Shown here in pieces: positions 9,066-18,033 of a DNA stretch of 64,000 nucleotides (positions within the stretch are counted from its first letter, which is position 1; each line of letters opens with the position of its first letter). The stretch is from Streptomyces antibioticus (GTDB lineage Bacteria; Actinomycetota; Actinomycetes; Streptomycetales; Streptomycetaceae): contig NZ_KQ948422.1 of assembly GCF_001514065.1 (NCBI RefSeq), positions 434,001 to 498,000 of the forward strand. Direction: 5' to 3'. Made by a program: the position numbers and the translations under genes. The notes under the pieces were generated by a model that saw only the letters and a program-made list of their open reading frames with translations, was not told where the DNA came from and made no database searches.

Positions 9066-9995
9066 TCAGACGGTGAGGACGAGTTTGCCCTGGAGGTGAC
9101 CGCCGTCGAGCACCCGGTGTGCGTCGGCGACGCGCTCGAACGGGAACGTCTCCTGCACGTGGACCCGGAGCCTGCCCTGTTCTACGAGTTCGACGAGACC
9201 TCGCAGGGCCACCGGATCGGGGTCGACCCCGATACCGCTGAAGCGCATGCCGGCCGCCTCGTACTTGGCGATGAGCTCCGAATCTTCCTCGGCGACCGCC
9301 GTCACCAGGTGACCGCCTGGGCGGAGCACTGCAAGCGACCGCTCGACGGTGTCGCCGCCGATCGTGTCGAGCACGACATCGATGTCGCGGACCGCCTCGG
9401 TGAAGTCGACCGCCGTGTAGTCGATCACCTCGTCGGCGCCGAACCCCTCGACGAACTTCCGCTTGCTCCCGCTGGCGGTCGCGATCACGTACGCGCCGAG
9501 CGCCTTCGCGATCTGGATCGCGACGTGCCCGACCCCGCCACCACCGCCGTGGACCAGGACGCGGTCGCCCTCGCTCACACCGCCGAGGTCGACGAGGCCC
9601 TGCCACGCCGTCAGCCCGACCACCGGCAACGCCGACGCCTCGACGTGCGAGAGCGACGCCGGCTTACGTACGAGGTGCAACGCCGGCGCCGACACGACCT
9701 CGGCGTACGCGCTCGCCGCCCGCGGGAACAGTGGCATCCCGAACACCTCGTCGCCGGGCCTGAAGCGCCACGACTGCGGCGCCTGATCGACCACGCCGCT
9801 GATGTCCCAGCCGAGGATGAACGGCGGCTGGCCGATCAGCGGGAACTCGCCGGCGCGCAGGCGCGCCTCCAACGGATTCAGCCCGATCGCCTTGACGCGG
9901 ACAAGGACCTCGCCCGGGAGGGGCTTCGGCTCGGGCGCGTCCACGATGGTGAGGACCTCGGGACCGCCGAGCGTCTGCTGGGTGATGACTCGCAT
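9066..9995 (-). CDS. MDR-family NADP-dependent quinone oxidoreductase
   Basis: A 309-residue zinc-independent medium-chain reductase. The GroES-like N-terminus (MRVITQQTLGGPEVL, VRVKAIGLNPLEARLRAG) is followed by a Rossmann domain with VLVHGGGGGVGHVAIQIAK (about residues 145-165) and LGAYVIATASG. Cys ligands of zinc ADHs are absent. It probably reduces quinones or enals with NADPH in the cytoplasm. It is divergent from an HxlR regulator 75 bp away, the classic pairing for redox- or electrophile-responsive control of such enzymes. Confidence 0.9.
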   Translation of the reverse strand: MRVITQQTLGGPEVLTIVDAPEPKPLPGEVLVRVKAIGLNPLEARLRAGEFPLIGQPPFILGWDISGVVDQAPQSWRFRPGDEVFGMPLFPRAASAYAEVVSAPALHLVRKPASLSHVEASALPVVGLTAWQGLVDLGGVSEGDRVLVHGGGGGVGHVAIQIAKALGAYVIATASGSKRKFVEGFGADEVIDYTAVDFTEAVRDIDVVLDTIGGDTVERSLAVLRPGGHLVTAVAEEDSELIAKYEAAGMRFSGIGVDPDPVALRGLVELVEQGRLRVHVQETFPFERVADAHRVLDGGHLQGKLVLTV

Positions 9996-10070
9996 GACTC
10001 TCCTGGCTTGCGTAGGGGAAGAGCACCCACGCTAGGTTTCCGACAGGAACCAGCAGGTACCTTTGGCGCC

Positions 10071-10451
10071 ATGAGCGATTACGGTCCCGGTGATCTCTTT
10101 CTCGCCGACTGCCCGGCGCGTCTGACGGTCGAACTCATCGCGGACAAGTGGACGGTGGTCGTGCTCGCCGGCGTCAGCAAGGGCCCGGTGCGCCATGGCG
10201 AGCTGATCGAGCTGATCGGCGGCATCTCCCGCAAGATGCTCACCCAGACGCTCCGACGGCTTGAGGCGCACGGGCTCATCCGCCGCCACGCCTACGCCGA
10301 GGTCCCGCCCCGCGTCGAGTACGAGCTCACCCAGCTCGGGGCGACGCTGATCGAACCGATCCACACACTGGCCGAGTGGGCGAGGGCGAACGGCGAGGCA
10401 GTCCTCGATGCCCTCGACGCCGATCCCGAGCCGGTCGCCCACAACGAATGA
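10071..10451 (+). CDS. HxlR-family winged-helix regulator
   Basis: A 126-residue MarR-like regulator of the HxlR type (LTVELIADKWTVVVLAGV, GPVRHGELIELIGGISRKMLT, RRLEAHGLIRRHAY, VPPRVEYELTQLG). A Cys at about residue 14 (FLADCPARL) sits where HxlR/YodB-type sensors carry their redox or electrophile-sensitive thiol. It is divergent from the MDR reductase and probably controls it. The 75-bp spacer contains AGGTTTCC, AGGAACC and the palindrome AGGTACCT at about 10034-10062, a plausible but unproven operator. Function by family; inducer unknown. Confidence 0.88.
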   Translation: MSDYGPGDLFLADCPARLTVELIADKWTVVVLAGVSKGPVRHGELIELIGGISRKMLTQTLRRLEAHGLIRRHAYAEVPPRVEYELTQLGATLIEPIHTLAEWARANGEAVLDALDADPEPVAHNE

Positions 10452-10502
10452 CACCCCCGCCAGGACAGCGACCTGCTGACGGACCATAAGCGGAGGCGGG
10501 TC

Positions 10503-10931
10503 ATGAGCACAGCCGAACCCGCACCACACCGGCGAGTACCTGCTCCACCTGCGCGACTACTTTCCCGGCGAGATCGGGGAGCCGGGCATATGGTCCCTGC
10601 TGGGCAGCGGCCGAGAGCCCCGGGACGCCACACTGGAACACACGGTGCGGCGCGCACCGGCCGAGGAAGCCGGCCTCGAGATCGCCGATCTGACCCCATT
10701 CGGCACCGAGTACGCCTCCGACGACGCGGGCGCGGTCCTACCCATCGCCATCCACGCGGTCCCTGCAACGGCGACCCCCGCGAACTCCGCCTGACGGAAG
10801 GGGTGATGCTGCCCTGGTTCGCCCCGCACGACCTCCACCGCCTCCGTATCGCCGACACCACGAGCGCCCTCGTACGACGCCACACCGCCAGCCGCCCGGC
10901 CAGCACCACGCCGCCCGGGCTTCCGTCGCAA
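10503..10931 (+). pseudogene. Broken Nudix hydrolase gene
   Basis: From about 10531 one frame reads GEYLLHLRDYFPGEIGEPG, then a Nudix box (G of GREPRD..., ending RRAPAEEAGLEI) and [13 protein letters not shown], then stops at 10794. The C-terminal part ([36 protein letters not shown]) continues in a different frame from about 10765. The N-terminal ATG at 10503 is in yet another frame relation to the Nudix box. Within the box, RE is replaced by RA and the next position is Pro, which would spoil metal binding. It is therefore decayed and not a simple sequencing slip. Confidence 0.7.
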
Positions 10932-10951
10932 AGCATCGAACGGAGGCATGC

Positions 10952-11422
10952 ATGCCCGACGACACCCAGCAGGCGCTCCCAGCCGTCTCCAGCCCGTCGC
11001 CCGGAGACGAACCACACGAGCACCACCTGCACCTGCTCGGGCGGTACTACCGCCAAGTGGAAGCAGGGCGCAAGACGATCGAAGTAAGGGTGGCCACTCC
11101 CCGCAAGCGCGACATCAGCGTCGGCGACACGGTCGTCTTCCACGACCGGGACACCGGGCGGGAACTCGACGTCCGCGTGCAGCGGATCACCTCGTACCCC
11201 TCGTTCGAGGACCTGGTCACTGTCGGCGCGCTCGTCCACGCCTGGCAAGGGCTGCCGGCCACGCAACCGGACGAGAGCGTCGGCGACTGGGCATGGCACC
11301 CGCTCGATCAACTCCCCGACGGCCTGTTCGTATGCAGCGCCCAGATCCTCACGGCCTGGCGACCCGACCTGCCCATCGACCACTCGACGGCGCACTTCAC
11401 TGCCTTCGCCCCAGCCAAGTAG
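10952..11422 (+). CDS. ASCH-domain / Nudix C-terminus chimeric protein
   Basis: The 156-residue product has an ASCH-type beta-barrel start (about residues 22-90: [48 protein letters not shown]). From about residue 92 it reads like the second half of a Nudix hydrolase ([40 protein letters not shown], then [20 protein letters not shown]) but without a Nudix box. It appears to be two half-domains fused by deletion. ASCH domains bind RNA or modified nucleosides and some are hydrolases. It follows the broken Nudix gene. Whether the product folds is uncertain; a family with this fused form may exist. Confidence 0.65.
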   Translation: MPDDTQQALPAVSSPSPGDEPHEHHLHLLGRYYRQVEAGRKTIEVRVATPRKRDISVGDTVVFHDRDTGRELDVRVQRITSYPSFEDLVTVGALVHAWQGLPATQPDESVGDWAWHPLDQLPDGLFVCSAQILTAWRPDLPIDHSTAHFTAFAPAK

Positions 11423-11655
11423 GCGGCGCCGGCGCGAGAGCCGCCGATGCCTCCCGCGACACGAGGTGGGTGCCGCGCCGCTGGTACATCTCTCCATGCG
11501 GCGCCGCCGGCACCGGCCGACTGCACGATCTGGAGAAGGCTGCCCTGCGCCGTGGAATCTCTATCGAGGACGTGCTGCTGATCGCCGTCAACCTGGACGG
11601 GCCCCCTCTGACGACGACCGTCACCGGGCCGGGGCCAAGCTCCGCGCATCGGCTG

Positions 11656-11853
11656 TCATCTCCGGCGTCCCCTGAGCCAGACAATCGCCGACGCGATCAG
11701 CACGAACAACGCCGTGAAGACGAGGTGCTGTCCAACGGCCGACCAGCTGTAGTCCGTGAAGGTTGCGTCGAGGATGTACAGAAGGGCGAACACCCCGAAC
11801 AGGGCAGCCAGGACGTAGACGCATCCCCAGCCGGAATCCACTTTCCTGGTCAT
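11656..11853 (-). CDS. Small two-TM membrane protein
   Basis: A 65-residue protein with two hydrophobic segments (about residues 9-29, CVYVLAALFGVFALLYILDA, and 41-58, LVFTALFVLIASAIVWL) and an Arg-rich end (RGRRR), which by the positive-inside rule puts the C-terminus in the cytoplasm. No family is recognised. The 230 bp between it and the chimera gene contain a short protein-like stretch (LHDLEKAALRRGISIEDVLL) with no usable start, possibly another gene scrap. Confidence 0.55.
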   Translation of the reverse strand: MTRKVDSGWGCVYVLAALFGVFALLYILDATFTDYSWSAVGQHLVFTALFVLIASAIVWLRGRRR

Positions 11854-12014
11854 CTGATCAGTGCCCCGAGCTTTCCGATATGGGGTTGATGAGTGATTGC
11901 ATCTTGAAGGTGTGGCTCAGGACCCGTGTCGGCTGGCTGGCTGTCTGTCCAGCCTGGTGTTCTCCGAGAAGCCCTGCGAAAGCCCGGTCGGTGTCGACGA
12001 GCTGCGCTCGGAAG

Positions 12015-12308
12015 CTACACTCCCCGCCGCTCCCGCCTGCGCCTGTACAGGACCACGCCCATGACGAGTGCGGTGGTCATGCCTGCCTCGATGACCACGC
12101 GTATCAAGGCGCCGATCGACCCGTCGACCGTGCGGTCGGACAGGACGGTGCCAAGAAAGTGCACCAGGGTTCCCGAGTAGAGAACGAGGGCGACCAGCGC
12201 CAGGGGAATCCGGTGGGTCGGTTCCCGCGGTCGCCCTTCGTTCTCCTCGTCCGGCGTGCCGTTCCCGCCGTTCCCGCCCGTCTCGTCCCTCATGCTCTTG
12301 ACCGTCAT
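12015..12308 (-). CDS. Small two-TM membrane protein
   Basis: A 97-residue protein: a Gly/Glu/Asp-rich cytosolic start (about residues 1-32), two TM segments (IPLALVALVLYSGTLVHFLG and ALIRVVIEAGMTTALVMGVV) and a basic tail (YRRRRERRG). It is unrelated in sequence to the two-TM protein at 11656 but oriented the same way. Codon bias is typical of the genome, which supports it being real. Function unknown. Confidence 0.5.
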   Translation of the reverse strand: MTVKSMRDETGGNGGNGTPDEENEGRPREPTHRIPLALVALVLYSGTLVHFLGTVLSDRTVDGSIGALIRVVIEAGMTTALVMGVVLYRRRRERRGV

Positions 12309-12940
12309 CTCTCCAGCCCAGCCTGTTCTTGATCGCTTGCGTGATTCTGCTGACCAGTCCCGAGAGATGGAGATGCAGATGGACGTGCGCGAGCCCCGAT
12401 TCGACCTTCTCAGCCGCGGTCCCGACGCCCGTCACTATGGCGCTGCACAAGGGGAGGACGGCGGTCATGCCTGTCGCACCTGTTCGGGACCGGGTCCAGC
12501 CGGATCTGCCGGACCGTGATCTGCTGCGCACGGACTATCCCCCGCGATCTTTCCCTTGGAGACGGTTGTGGGCGGCAGATCTTTACATCGTCCACAAATG
12601 GGGGCGTATGACGAGCACTCACATGACCAAACAGGGGTAAAGGGGCCCGGCAGGAGATCCCGGGCGACGACACAGCCTGCAGGTCCGAAGACCAACCTAA
12701 ACGCTGACATTTCTTCCAAGCACACCGTCACCGATAGTGAACTGCCCCGGCTCCCGGCGAGCGCGTTTGTTGGTTAGGTCTTTATGGAAAATCACTTCAA
12801 GTAACAATAAAACGGTCACGACCGCCAAGGAGCTGACGTTACGTCCCGACAGCCCTGGGAAGGGATGACGGTTCGACAGATCGATGAACTCGACGTCTCT
12901 CTGAGCACGCGGGGGATCCCGCCGTGCCGGGATGTGGAGG
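12309..12940. other. Long region without a supported gene, including an AT-richer patch
   Basis: About 630 bp without a recognisable protein. Open frames on both strands lack family motifs and typical starts. The stretch 12690-12830 is clearly richer in A/T than its surroundings (for example TTTGTTGGTTAGG and AATAAAACGG), so it may hold promoters, a leader RNA or foreign DNA. Nothing specific can be assigned. Confidence 0.3.
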
Positions 12941-13439
12941 TCAGACAGCGGCCAGGCTCTTCGCCATGACCCGCTCCCTGCCCACACCATCGGGCAGAAG
13001 ATCGCCAGGCTCACCCGTGTCCGTGAAACCGTGCCGCTCATAAAGCGTGGTCGCATTGCTGTTGTCCGGCATGACAGCCAATCGCAGCGTCGTGGCACCG
13101 CGCTCCACCGCCCACCGCTCGACCGCCTCGATGAGATGGTCACCCACGCCGCTGCCCCGAGCTGTGGGATCGACCCACATCGAGATCAACTCCACGTCCT
13201 TTGCTCCCTCGCCCGGCACTCCGCTGGGCCATGCCGACCGGCAGGCCGTCGAGAACCGCGACGAGATCGTGCGCGCCAGGAATCGACAGACGGGCACGCC
13301 AGCGCTCCTCCCGGTCACCGGAGCCCTGCCACTGAGCCAGCGTCGATCCGAACGCATAGGGCGCCTCAGCAAGCGCGGCCAGTCGCAACTCCCGCCAAAG
13401 GGGCCAGTCGTCTGCATCCAAGGTGCGTAGTCCCAGCAT
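12941..13439 (-). pseudogene. GNAT acetyltransferase gene with frameshift
   Basis: The N-terminal half starts at 13437-13439 (MLGLRTLDADDWPLWRELRL, then AYAFGSTLAQW, DLVAVLDGLPVGMA). The C-terminal half (ELISMWVDPTARGSGVGDHL, DNSNATTLYERHGFTDTG, ending MAKSLAAV) lies in another frame and contains the acetyl-CoA loop. The frames join at about 13225-13228, where removing one base of a GGG/CCC run restores a continuous GNAT of about 165 residues. Everything else in the domain looks intact. The break is thus either recent, phase-variable or a sequencing error in a homopolymer. Confidence 0.7.
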
Positions 13440-13627
13440 GATCCAGACCCTGCCCGCCCGGCAGGGCGGGCAGCAAGTCGATTACCGCCACGCAAACGAG
13501 ATCGCTCAGCCCTGCGACCAATCACAACGGGGCGCGGAGATGCCACACGCAGGTCCAGCCATTCGTAGGGTTGGGGCATCCGAGGGGCGTGAGGTGTGGC
13601 TTTCAGTGGTCTGCCGAACGTGACTTC

Positions 13628-13964
13628 CTATGACTGGCCGCGCTCGCCACTCTTCGGACCGGCCAAAGCCCACAGGATCGGCATCCCGGACGGAGTGCAC
13701 ACCAGATAGGTCCACGAGCCGGCAGCCGTCCAGCCAGCAATCACTCGAACTTCGCCAGCCTCCGGATGACCCCCTCGACCTGGCCGAGGGCGGACCACAG
13801 CCCGTGCGTCTCGGATGCGAAGCCGAGCAGCGACTGAGCGAGCGTGAGGCACATGAGCTCGGAGTCGGTCAACACCGTGGGTCCGCCCAGCCATTGTGGT
13901 CCGCCGACTCGTCATCCATCTTCACGTACCGGGCGGTCAGAAGGGTCTCGATGTCGTTCGTCAC
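13628..13964 (-). pseudogene. Degenerate transposase remnant (IS982-like)
   Basis: Three pieces in different frames match one Streptomyces transposase type. They are a GTG start at 13962-13964 with TNDIETLLTARYVKMDDE; then LTDSELMCLTLAQSLLGFAS after a one-base shift near 13890; then, after a large deletion, LVCTPSGMPILWALAGP and GERGQS-stop. The middle of the protein, with its DDE residues, is gone. The family label is from memory and less certain than the transposase call. Non-functional. Confidence 0.6.
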
Positions 13965-14087
13965 GCAATGATCAACGAGACCCTTCTCCTTTGCGCCCGC
14001 AGGACTTCAGACCTACTCGCCCAGCCCTGGCAACCGAGGCGGGGAGGAGCCGCTCAGCATTCGTTACGGCGCGGGAGCGGCCCCCGC

Positions 14088-15023
14088 TCACAACCGGCGG
14101 GTGAACTCCTGGCGGTCGGCGAAGTTCTCGTAGCCTGCCCGTTCAAAAGCGGTGATCATGGCGGTGTTGGCCGCGTCGCAGTCGCCGCGGATCTCCTCGG
14201 CGCCCGCTTCGACCAGCAGCCGCGTGCCGCGGGCCACCACCGCCGTCGCGTAGCCGTTGCCGCGGCAGGCCGGAGACACAGCCACCAGGCCGATCACCGC
14301 GGTCGAGGCATTTCGGGCGGGGAGGCTGAGAGCAGCCGGCGTGCCGTCCGGGGCGAAGCCGACCTCCCACCACGAGGGCTCGTACGAGAACTCCTCCATG
14401 TCCGCGAAGAGGCTCTCCGCCGCACGCCGGGCGCCATACCGGGCGACCCTGGCAGCGAGTTGGGCGTCGGCGCTGGTCGGCAGCGCCTCGGCGAGGAGAG
14501 AGATGAACGGTTCACGGCCCAGGCTGGGCAGGGAACGCCAGGTCAATCGGTCATCATGCGAAGTGAGTTCTACCCCGGAGCGGCGGCGGAAGCGGCGACC
14601 GTCACGGGCCTGCTCGAAGCCCGCCAGACGGAGAAGCTCCGCGCGCCGTTCCGGCTCCGCCTGGTACTGCGGCGGCTGCGTCGGCGAGTCGATGACGTGC
14701 TCCAGCTCCGTGGCGCCGAGCGAGCCGGCCAGGGCGACGGCCTCGGCCAGCAGCGCCTGGCCGGTGGCCAGGCCGGGTTCGTCCCACGGCGTCTCAAGGA
14801 GCACCAGGGCCATCGGGACGTCGTTTCCGGGGAGGGTCCACAGCGCGGTGGCCGCGGTGAGCCGACCGGCCTTGTCATCCGCGACGAGGCACCACTCCGG
14901 CCGGGTGCACTTCTTGGCAAGCAAGTCAGTGAGGTAGGCGGCCGTCCCGGCATTGCGCTCGGGCTGGTCGGAGTGCTGGACGAGCGCAGGTAGTTCGTCT
15001 GGGCGCGCTATACGTAGAGCCAT
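14088..15023 (-). CDS. Tandem-GNAT acetyltransferase
   Basis: A 311-residue protein with two GNAT-like halves. The N-terminal one (about residues 1-150) is degenerate (LVADDKAGRLTAATALW, ALVLLETPWDEPG). The C-terminal one (about 160-311) keeps the acetyl-CoA motif region VIGLVAVSPACRGNGYATAV and FERAGYENFADRQEF. Two-domain GNATs of this length acetylate small molecules or protein amines in the cytoplasm, often for resistance or detoxification; the substrate cannot be told. It stands alone between a transposase scar and the XRE gene. The leader shows only a weak AGGATG. Confidence 0.8.
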   Translation of the reverse strand: MALRIARPDELPALVQHSDQPERNAGTAAYLTDLLAKKCTRPEWCLVADDKAGRLTAATALWTLPGNDVPMALVLLETPWDEPGLATGQALLAEAVALAGSLGATELEHVIDSPTQPPQYQAEPERRAELLRLAGFEQARDGRRFRRRSGVELTSHDDRLTWRSLPSLGREPFISLLAEALPTSADAQLAARVARYGARRAAESLFADMEEFSYEPSWWEVGFAPDGTPAALSLPARNASTAVIGLVAVSPACRGNGYATAVVARGTRLLVEAGAEEIRGDCDAANTAMITAFERAGYENFADRQEFTRRL

Positions 15024-15118
15024 GTACGGGGATCATCCTGTCTCTCGATGACGTAGCTGGACTTTGCATGAAACCGGCACCCAGTGACACCGGAGGGCCT
15101 GGCGCGGGGCGGTGCGGC

Positions 15119-15637
15119 CTAGGCATCTCGTTCCGCCGGGTAGCGCACCACCAACACCCCCTCCACGTCCCTCCCCACCGCCTCGTACAGATGCGGTACA
15201 TCCGCCGCCCACCGGGCGTGGCCGCCCGGACCGACCTCGAGTGGGGCGGAGGCGGGACCAACCCGGGCCGTGCCGCTGAGGACCAGCAAGTGCTCCTCCG
15301 TGCCCGGCACATGAGCGGCGGAGCGCTGCACCGCGCCGCTCTGAATGCGGATGCGATACACCTCCGACACCGCAGCCGCATCCTGTACGCGGTCCGTCAG
15401 CACCGCATGCACCGCCGCGCCCCGCACCGGTGCGGGGCCGACGACCGCGCTCAGCGGCGCCTCGAGAGCCGTGGTCAGCGCGTACAGCGTCTCCAGGGTC
15501 GGATTGCGTCGGCCCGTCTCCAGTTCCGAGAGTGTGCCCTTGCCGACGCCGGAGCGGCGGGCCAGTTCCGACAGCGACAGGCCGCCGGCCTGGCGCAGGC
15601 GGCGCAGACGCTCGCCCACCTCCTGGGCCAGTTCCAT
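15119..15637 (-). CDS. XRE-family regulator with cupin sensor domain
   Basis: A 172-residue regulator. The HTH is at about residues 8-62 (VGERLRRLRQAGGLSLSELA, GVGKGTLSELETGRRNPTLE) and a RmlC-like cupin follows at about 95-170 (VPGTEEHLLVLSGTARVGPA, PHLYEAVGRDVEGVLVVRYP). The start at 15637 is chosen because the HTH follows directly; codons further upstream cross the palindrome at 15688-15721 and are not protein-like. Such HTH-cupin proteins repress amino-acid exporters or small-molecule pathways. It is downstream of the MMPL gene on the same strand, but has its own promoter region. Confidence 0.88.
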   Translation of the reverse strand: MELAQEVGERLRRLRQAGGLSLSELARRSGVGKGTLSELETGRRNPTLETLYALTTALEAPLSAVVGPAPVRGAAVHAVLTDRVQDAAAVSEVYRIRIQSGAVQRSAAHVPGTEEHLLVLSGTARVGPASAPLEVGPGGHARWAADVPHLYEAVGRDVEGVLVVRYPAERDA

Positions 15638-15687
15638 GGCTTTCCGCCCCTGCCTCGCCGGTGATGCGTTGACCGTGACGCGACTAG

Positions 15688-15721
15688 CGTTCCACAAACA
15701 GAACGTTCTGTAAACGGAACG
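15688..15721. promoter_or_regulatory. Interrupted 34-bp palindrome upstream of the XRE-cupin gene
   Basis: The core ACAGAACGTTCTGT (15698-15711) is a perfect 14-bp palindrome. Outer arms CGTTCC and GGAACG mirror each other at the same distance from the centre, with only the segment between core and arms mismatched. It lies 50-85 bp upstream of the XRE gene start and just past the MMPL stop, so an autoregulatory operator is the simplest reading. Confidence 0.65.
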
Positions 15722-15762
15722 ATCGGGGCCGTGCAACTGCACGGCGCGAGGCCGGAGTTGAG

Positions 15763-18033
15763 TCAACGGTCCACCAGCCTCGGACGGGGAGCCTCACCTG
15801 TGGATTCCGCGTCGGTGTCGTCGGTGCCGACCGGGCCGCGGGGAAGCATCCGGTCCAGCCACTTCGGCAGCCACCAGTTGGTCCGGCCGAGGAGTGTCAT
15901 GGTCGCCGGTACCAACACCATGCGTACGACCGTGGCGTCGATGAAGATCGCGGTGGCCAGGCCGAGCCCGAACATCTTGGTGGAGGGGTCCTCGGCGACG
16001 GCGAAGGACAGGAAGACCGCCACCATGATGAGGGCGGCCGAGGTGATGATCCGGGCGGTGCGCGAGACGCCTTCGACGATCGCCGTGCCGTTGTCGCCGG
16101 TGCGCAGATACTCCTCGCGTACGCGGGAGAGGAGGAACACCTCGTAGTCCATCGACAGGCCGAACAGGATGGCGAAGAGGAACATCGGGATGAACGACAC
16201 GATCGGAACCGTCGCTTCCAGCCCGATGAGTGCGCCTCCCCAGCCCCATTGGAAGACCGCGACCATGACGCCGTAGGCCGCACCGATGCTCAGCAGATTC
16301 AGCAGTACCGCCTTGAGCGGTACGAGTACCGAGCGGAAGACCAGCATCAGCAGCAGGAACGACATCGCCAGCACGGCTGCGACGAACAACGGCAGGCGCT
16401 CGCTGGTGCGTTGGCCCACATCGGACAGGCTCGCGGCGGCGCCGCCTACGTGGGCCCTGGCCGGGCCGTGCCCGATCACCGTGGGCAGCACGTCGGTGCG
16501 CAGCCGGGCGATGGTGTCGGCTGTGGCCTTGTCCTGAGGACTGCTGGTCGGGAACACCACCAGGGTCGCGATGCCGGTGGCCCGATCGATGTGCGTCGGC
16601 GCGACGGATGCGATGCCCGGATCCGCCGCGACCGCCCCGACGAGCCGGTCCAGCACTCCCGGATCACCGGCGGGGTCCGCGGCGATGACGAGAGGACCAT
16701 TGGTGCCCGGGCCGAACCCCTCGGCCACGAGGTCGTAGGCACGGCGCTCGGTACGGCTGTGGGGCAGAGAGCCGTCGTCGGGCAGGCCGACGCGCAGACC
16801 GAGCACGGGCAGCGTCGCGGTCAGCAGCAGCCCCGCCGCGCCGATCGCGTACGGCACCGGATGCCGGCTGACGTGTCCGATCCAGCGCCGCCACCCGGCG
16901 GCGGGAGCGGCGCCCGCCACCGGGTCCCGCCGTCGTGCGAGGCGGCCCAACTTCCTGCTCTGCAAAGCGCGACCGATCCGGCCGACCCGAGCCAGGCGCG
17001 GGCCGGCGGCGCCGAGGAAGGCCGGCAGCAGCGTCACCGACGCCAGCACCATGATCAGGACGACGATCGAGACGGCGAACCCGCCCACCGTCATGAACGG
17101 TACGTTCGCGACCGCCAGGCCGAGGATCGATACGACGACGGTGCCGCCGGCGAAGACCACCGGCTGCCCCGCCGTGGCCACCGCTCGCCCCGCCGCCTCG
17201 TGGGGCTCGAGCCCGCGCGCGAGGTACTCGCGGTGCCTGGCGAGCACGAACAGCGCGTAGTCGATGCCCACTCCGAGCCCGACCATGCTCCCCAGGACGG
17301 GGGCGAAGGTGGGGACGTCCGTGACCCCCGCCAGGACCGTCATCGTGGCGACCCCGATGGTCAGCCCGAAGACCGCCATGCCGATCGGCAGCGCGGCGGC
17401 GACGAGCGAACCGAACGCCAGGAACAGGATCGCGGCCGCGGCCAGGAGGCCGATCAACTCGCTTACGCCGCCGTCGGCGTCGGAGAAGGCGTAGAAGAGG
17501 TTCCCGCCCATCTCGATGCGCAGGGGCAGTTCGGCGCGCAGCCGGTCGCCGAGTTCGACGAGAGCGTCGAGGTCTTCGGTCGACAGCCGGCTCTGGTCGG
17601 GGTACTGCACGCGGACGACCGCGATCCGCCCGTCGGTCGAGACGAGACCGTCGCGCAGCGCGGTGTCCCCGCGGGCGTCGAGCGCACCCGCCGGGTCGCT
17701 CGTGCCGAGCACGCGCGGCAGCCGCCGCACCTCGGTCTGCAGCCGCGCCAGAGCGGTACGCGCGCTGGGGTGGTCGAAGAACGTCTCACCGTCATCGACA
17801 GGGGTGACGACCACTTGAGCGGTCATCCCCTCCTGGCCGGTACCGGCCCGCTCGATCAGTTCCGCGGCCCGTTGCGAGTCCAGTCCCGGAGCAGTCATCG
17901 AGTCCGCGGTCCGCCCGCCGATGGCGATCGCGGCGAGGACGGCGAGCGTGGCGGCGATCAGCCATGCCGCGATCACCCGCCAGGGATGGCGGGCGGCGCC
18001 GGCGCCCAGGCGCAACAGGGCTTTCGAGAGCAT
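15763..18033 (-). CDS. MMPL/RND-family transporter (YdfJ-like)
   Basis: A 756-residue polytopic membrane protein. Start ATG 18031-18033 has GGAGG seven bases upstream. The fold is two repeats: TM1 (VIAAWLIAATLAVLAAIAIG), a large outer domain, a block of five or six TM helices with GVGIDYALFVLARHREYLARG, then the second half with GLSMDYEVFLLSRVREEYLR. The paired D-Y motifs in TM helices are the proton-relay sites of MMPL transporters. Its likely role is export of drugs or lipids. It is divergent from the histidine kinase by 175 bp, so it may be a target of that two-component system; this is inferred from position. Confidence 0.9.
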   Translation of the reverse strand: MLSKALLRLGAGAARHPWRVIAAWLIAATLAVLAAIAIGGRTADSMTAPGLDSQRAAELIERAGTGQEGMTAQVVVTPVDDGETFFDHPSARTALARLQTEVRRLPRVLGTSDPAGALDARGDTALRDGLVSTDGRIAVVRVQYPDQSRLSTEDLDALVELGDRLRAELPLRIEMGGNLFYAFSDADGGVSELIGLLAAAAILFLAFGSLVAAALPIGMAVFGLTIGVATMTVLAGVTDVPTFAPVLGSMVGLGVGIDYALFVLARHREYLARGLEPHEAAGRAVATAGQPVVFAGGTVVVSILGLAVANVPFMTVGGFAVSIVVLIMVLASVTLLPAFLGAAGPRLARVGRIGRALQSRKLGRLARRRDPVAGAAPAAGWRRWIGHVSRHPVPYAIGAAGLLLTATLPVLGLRVGLPDDGSLPHSRTERRAYDLVAEGFGPGTNGPLVIAADPAGDPGVLDRLVGAVAADPGIASVAPTHIDRATGIATLVVFPTSSPQDKATADTIARLRTDVLPTVIGHGPARAHVGGAAASLSDVGQRTSERLPLFVAAVLAMSFLLLMLVFRSVLVPLKAVLLNLLSIGAAYGVMVAVFQWGWGGALIGLEATVPIVSFIPMFLFAILFGLSMDYEVFLLSRVREEYLRTGDNGTAIVEGVSRTARIITSAALIMVAVFLSFAVAEDPSTKMFGLGLATAIFIDATVVRMVLVPATMTLLGRTNWWLPKWLDRMLPRGPVGTDDTDAESTGEAPRPRLVDR

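Noticed and set aside
11423-11655. Protein-like scrap LHDLEKAALRRGISIEDVLL
   Set aside because: No start, too short and no recognised family; mentioned only with its neighbour.
15638-15766. Extended start of the XRE-cupin protein
   Set aside because: The extension reads through the palindromic operator and adds 43 residues without homology before a complete HTH.
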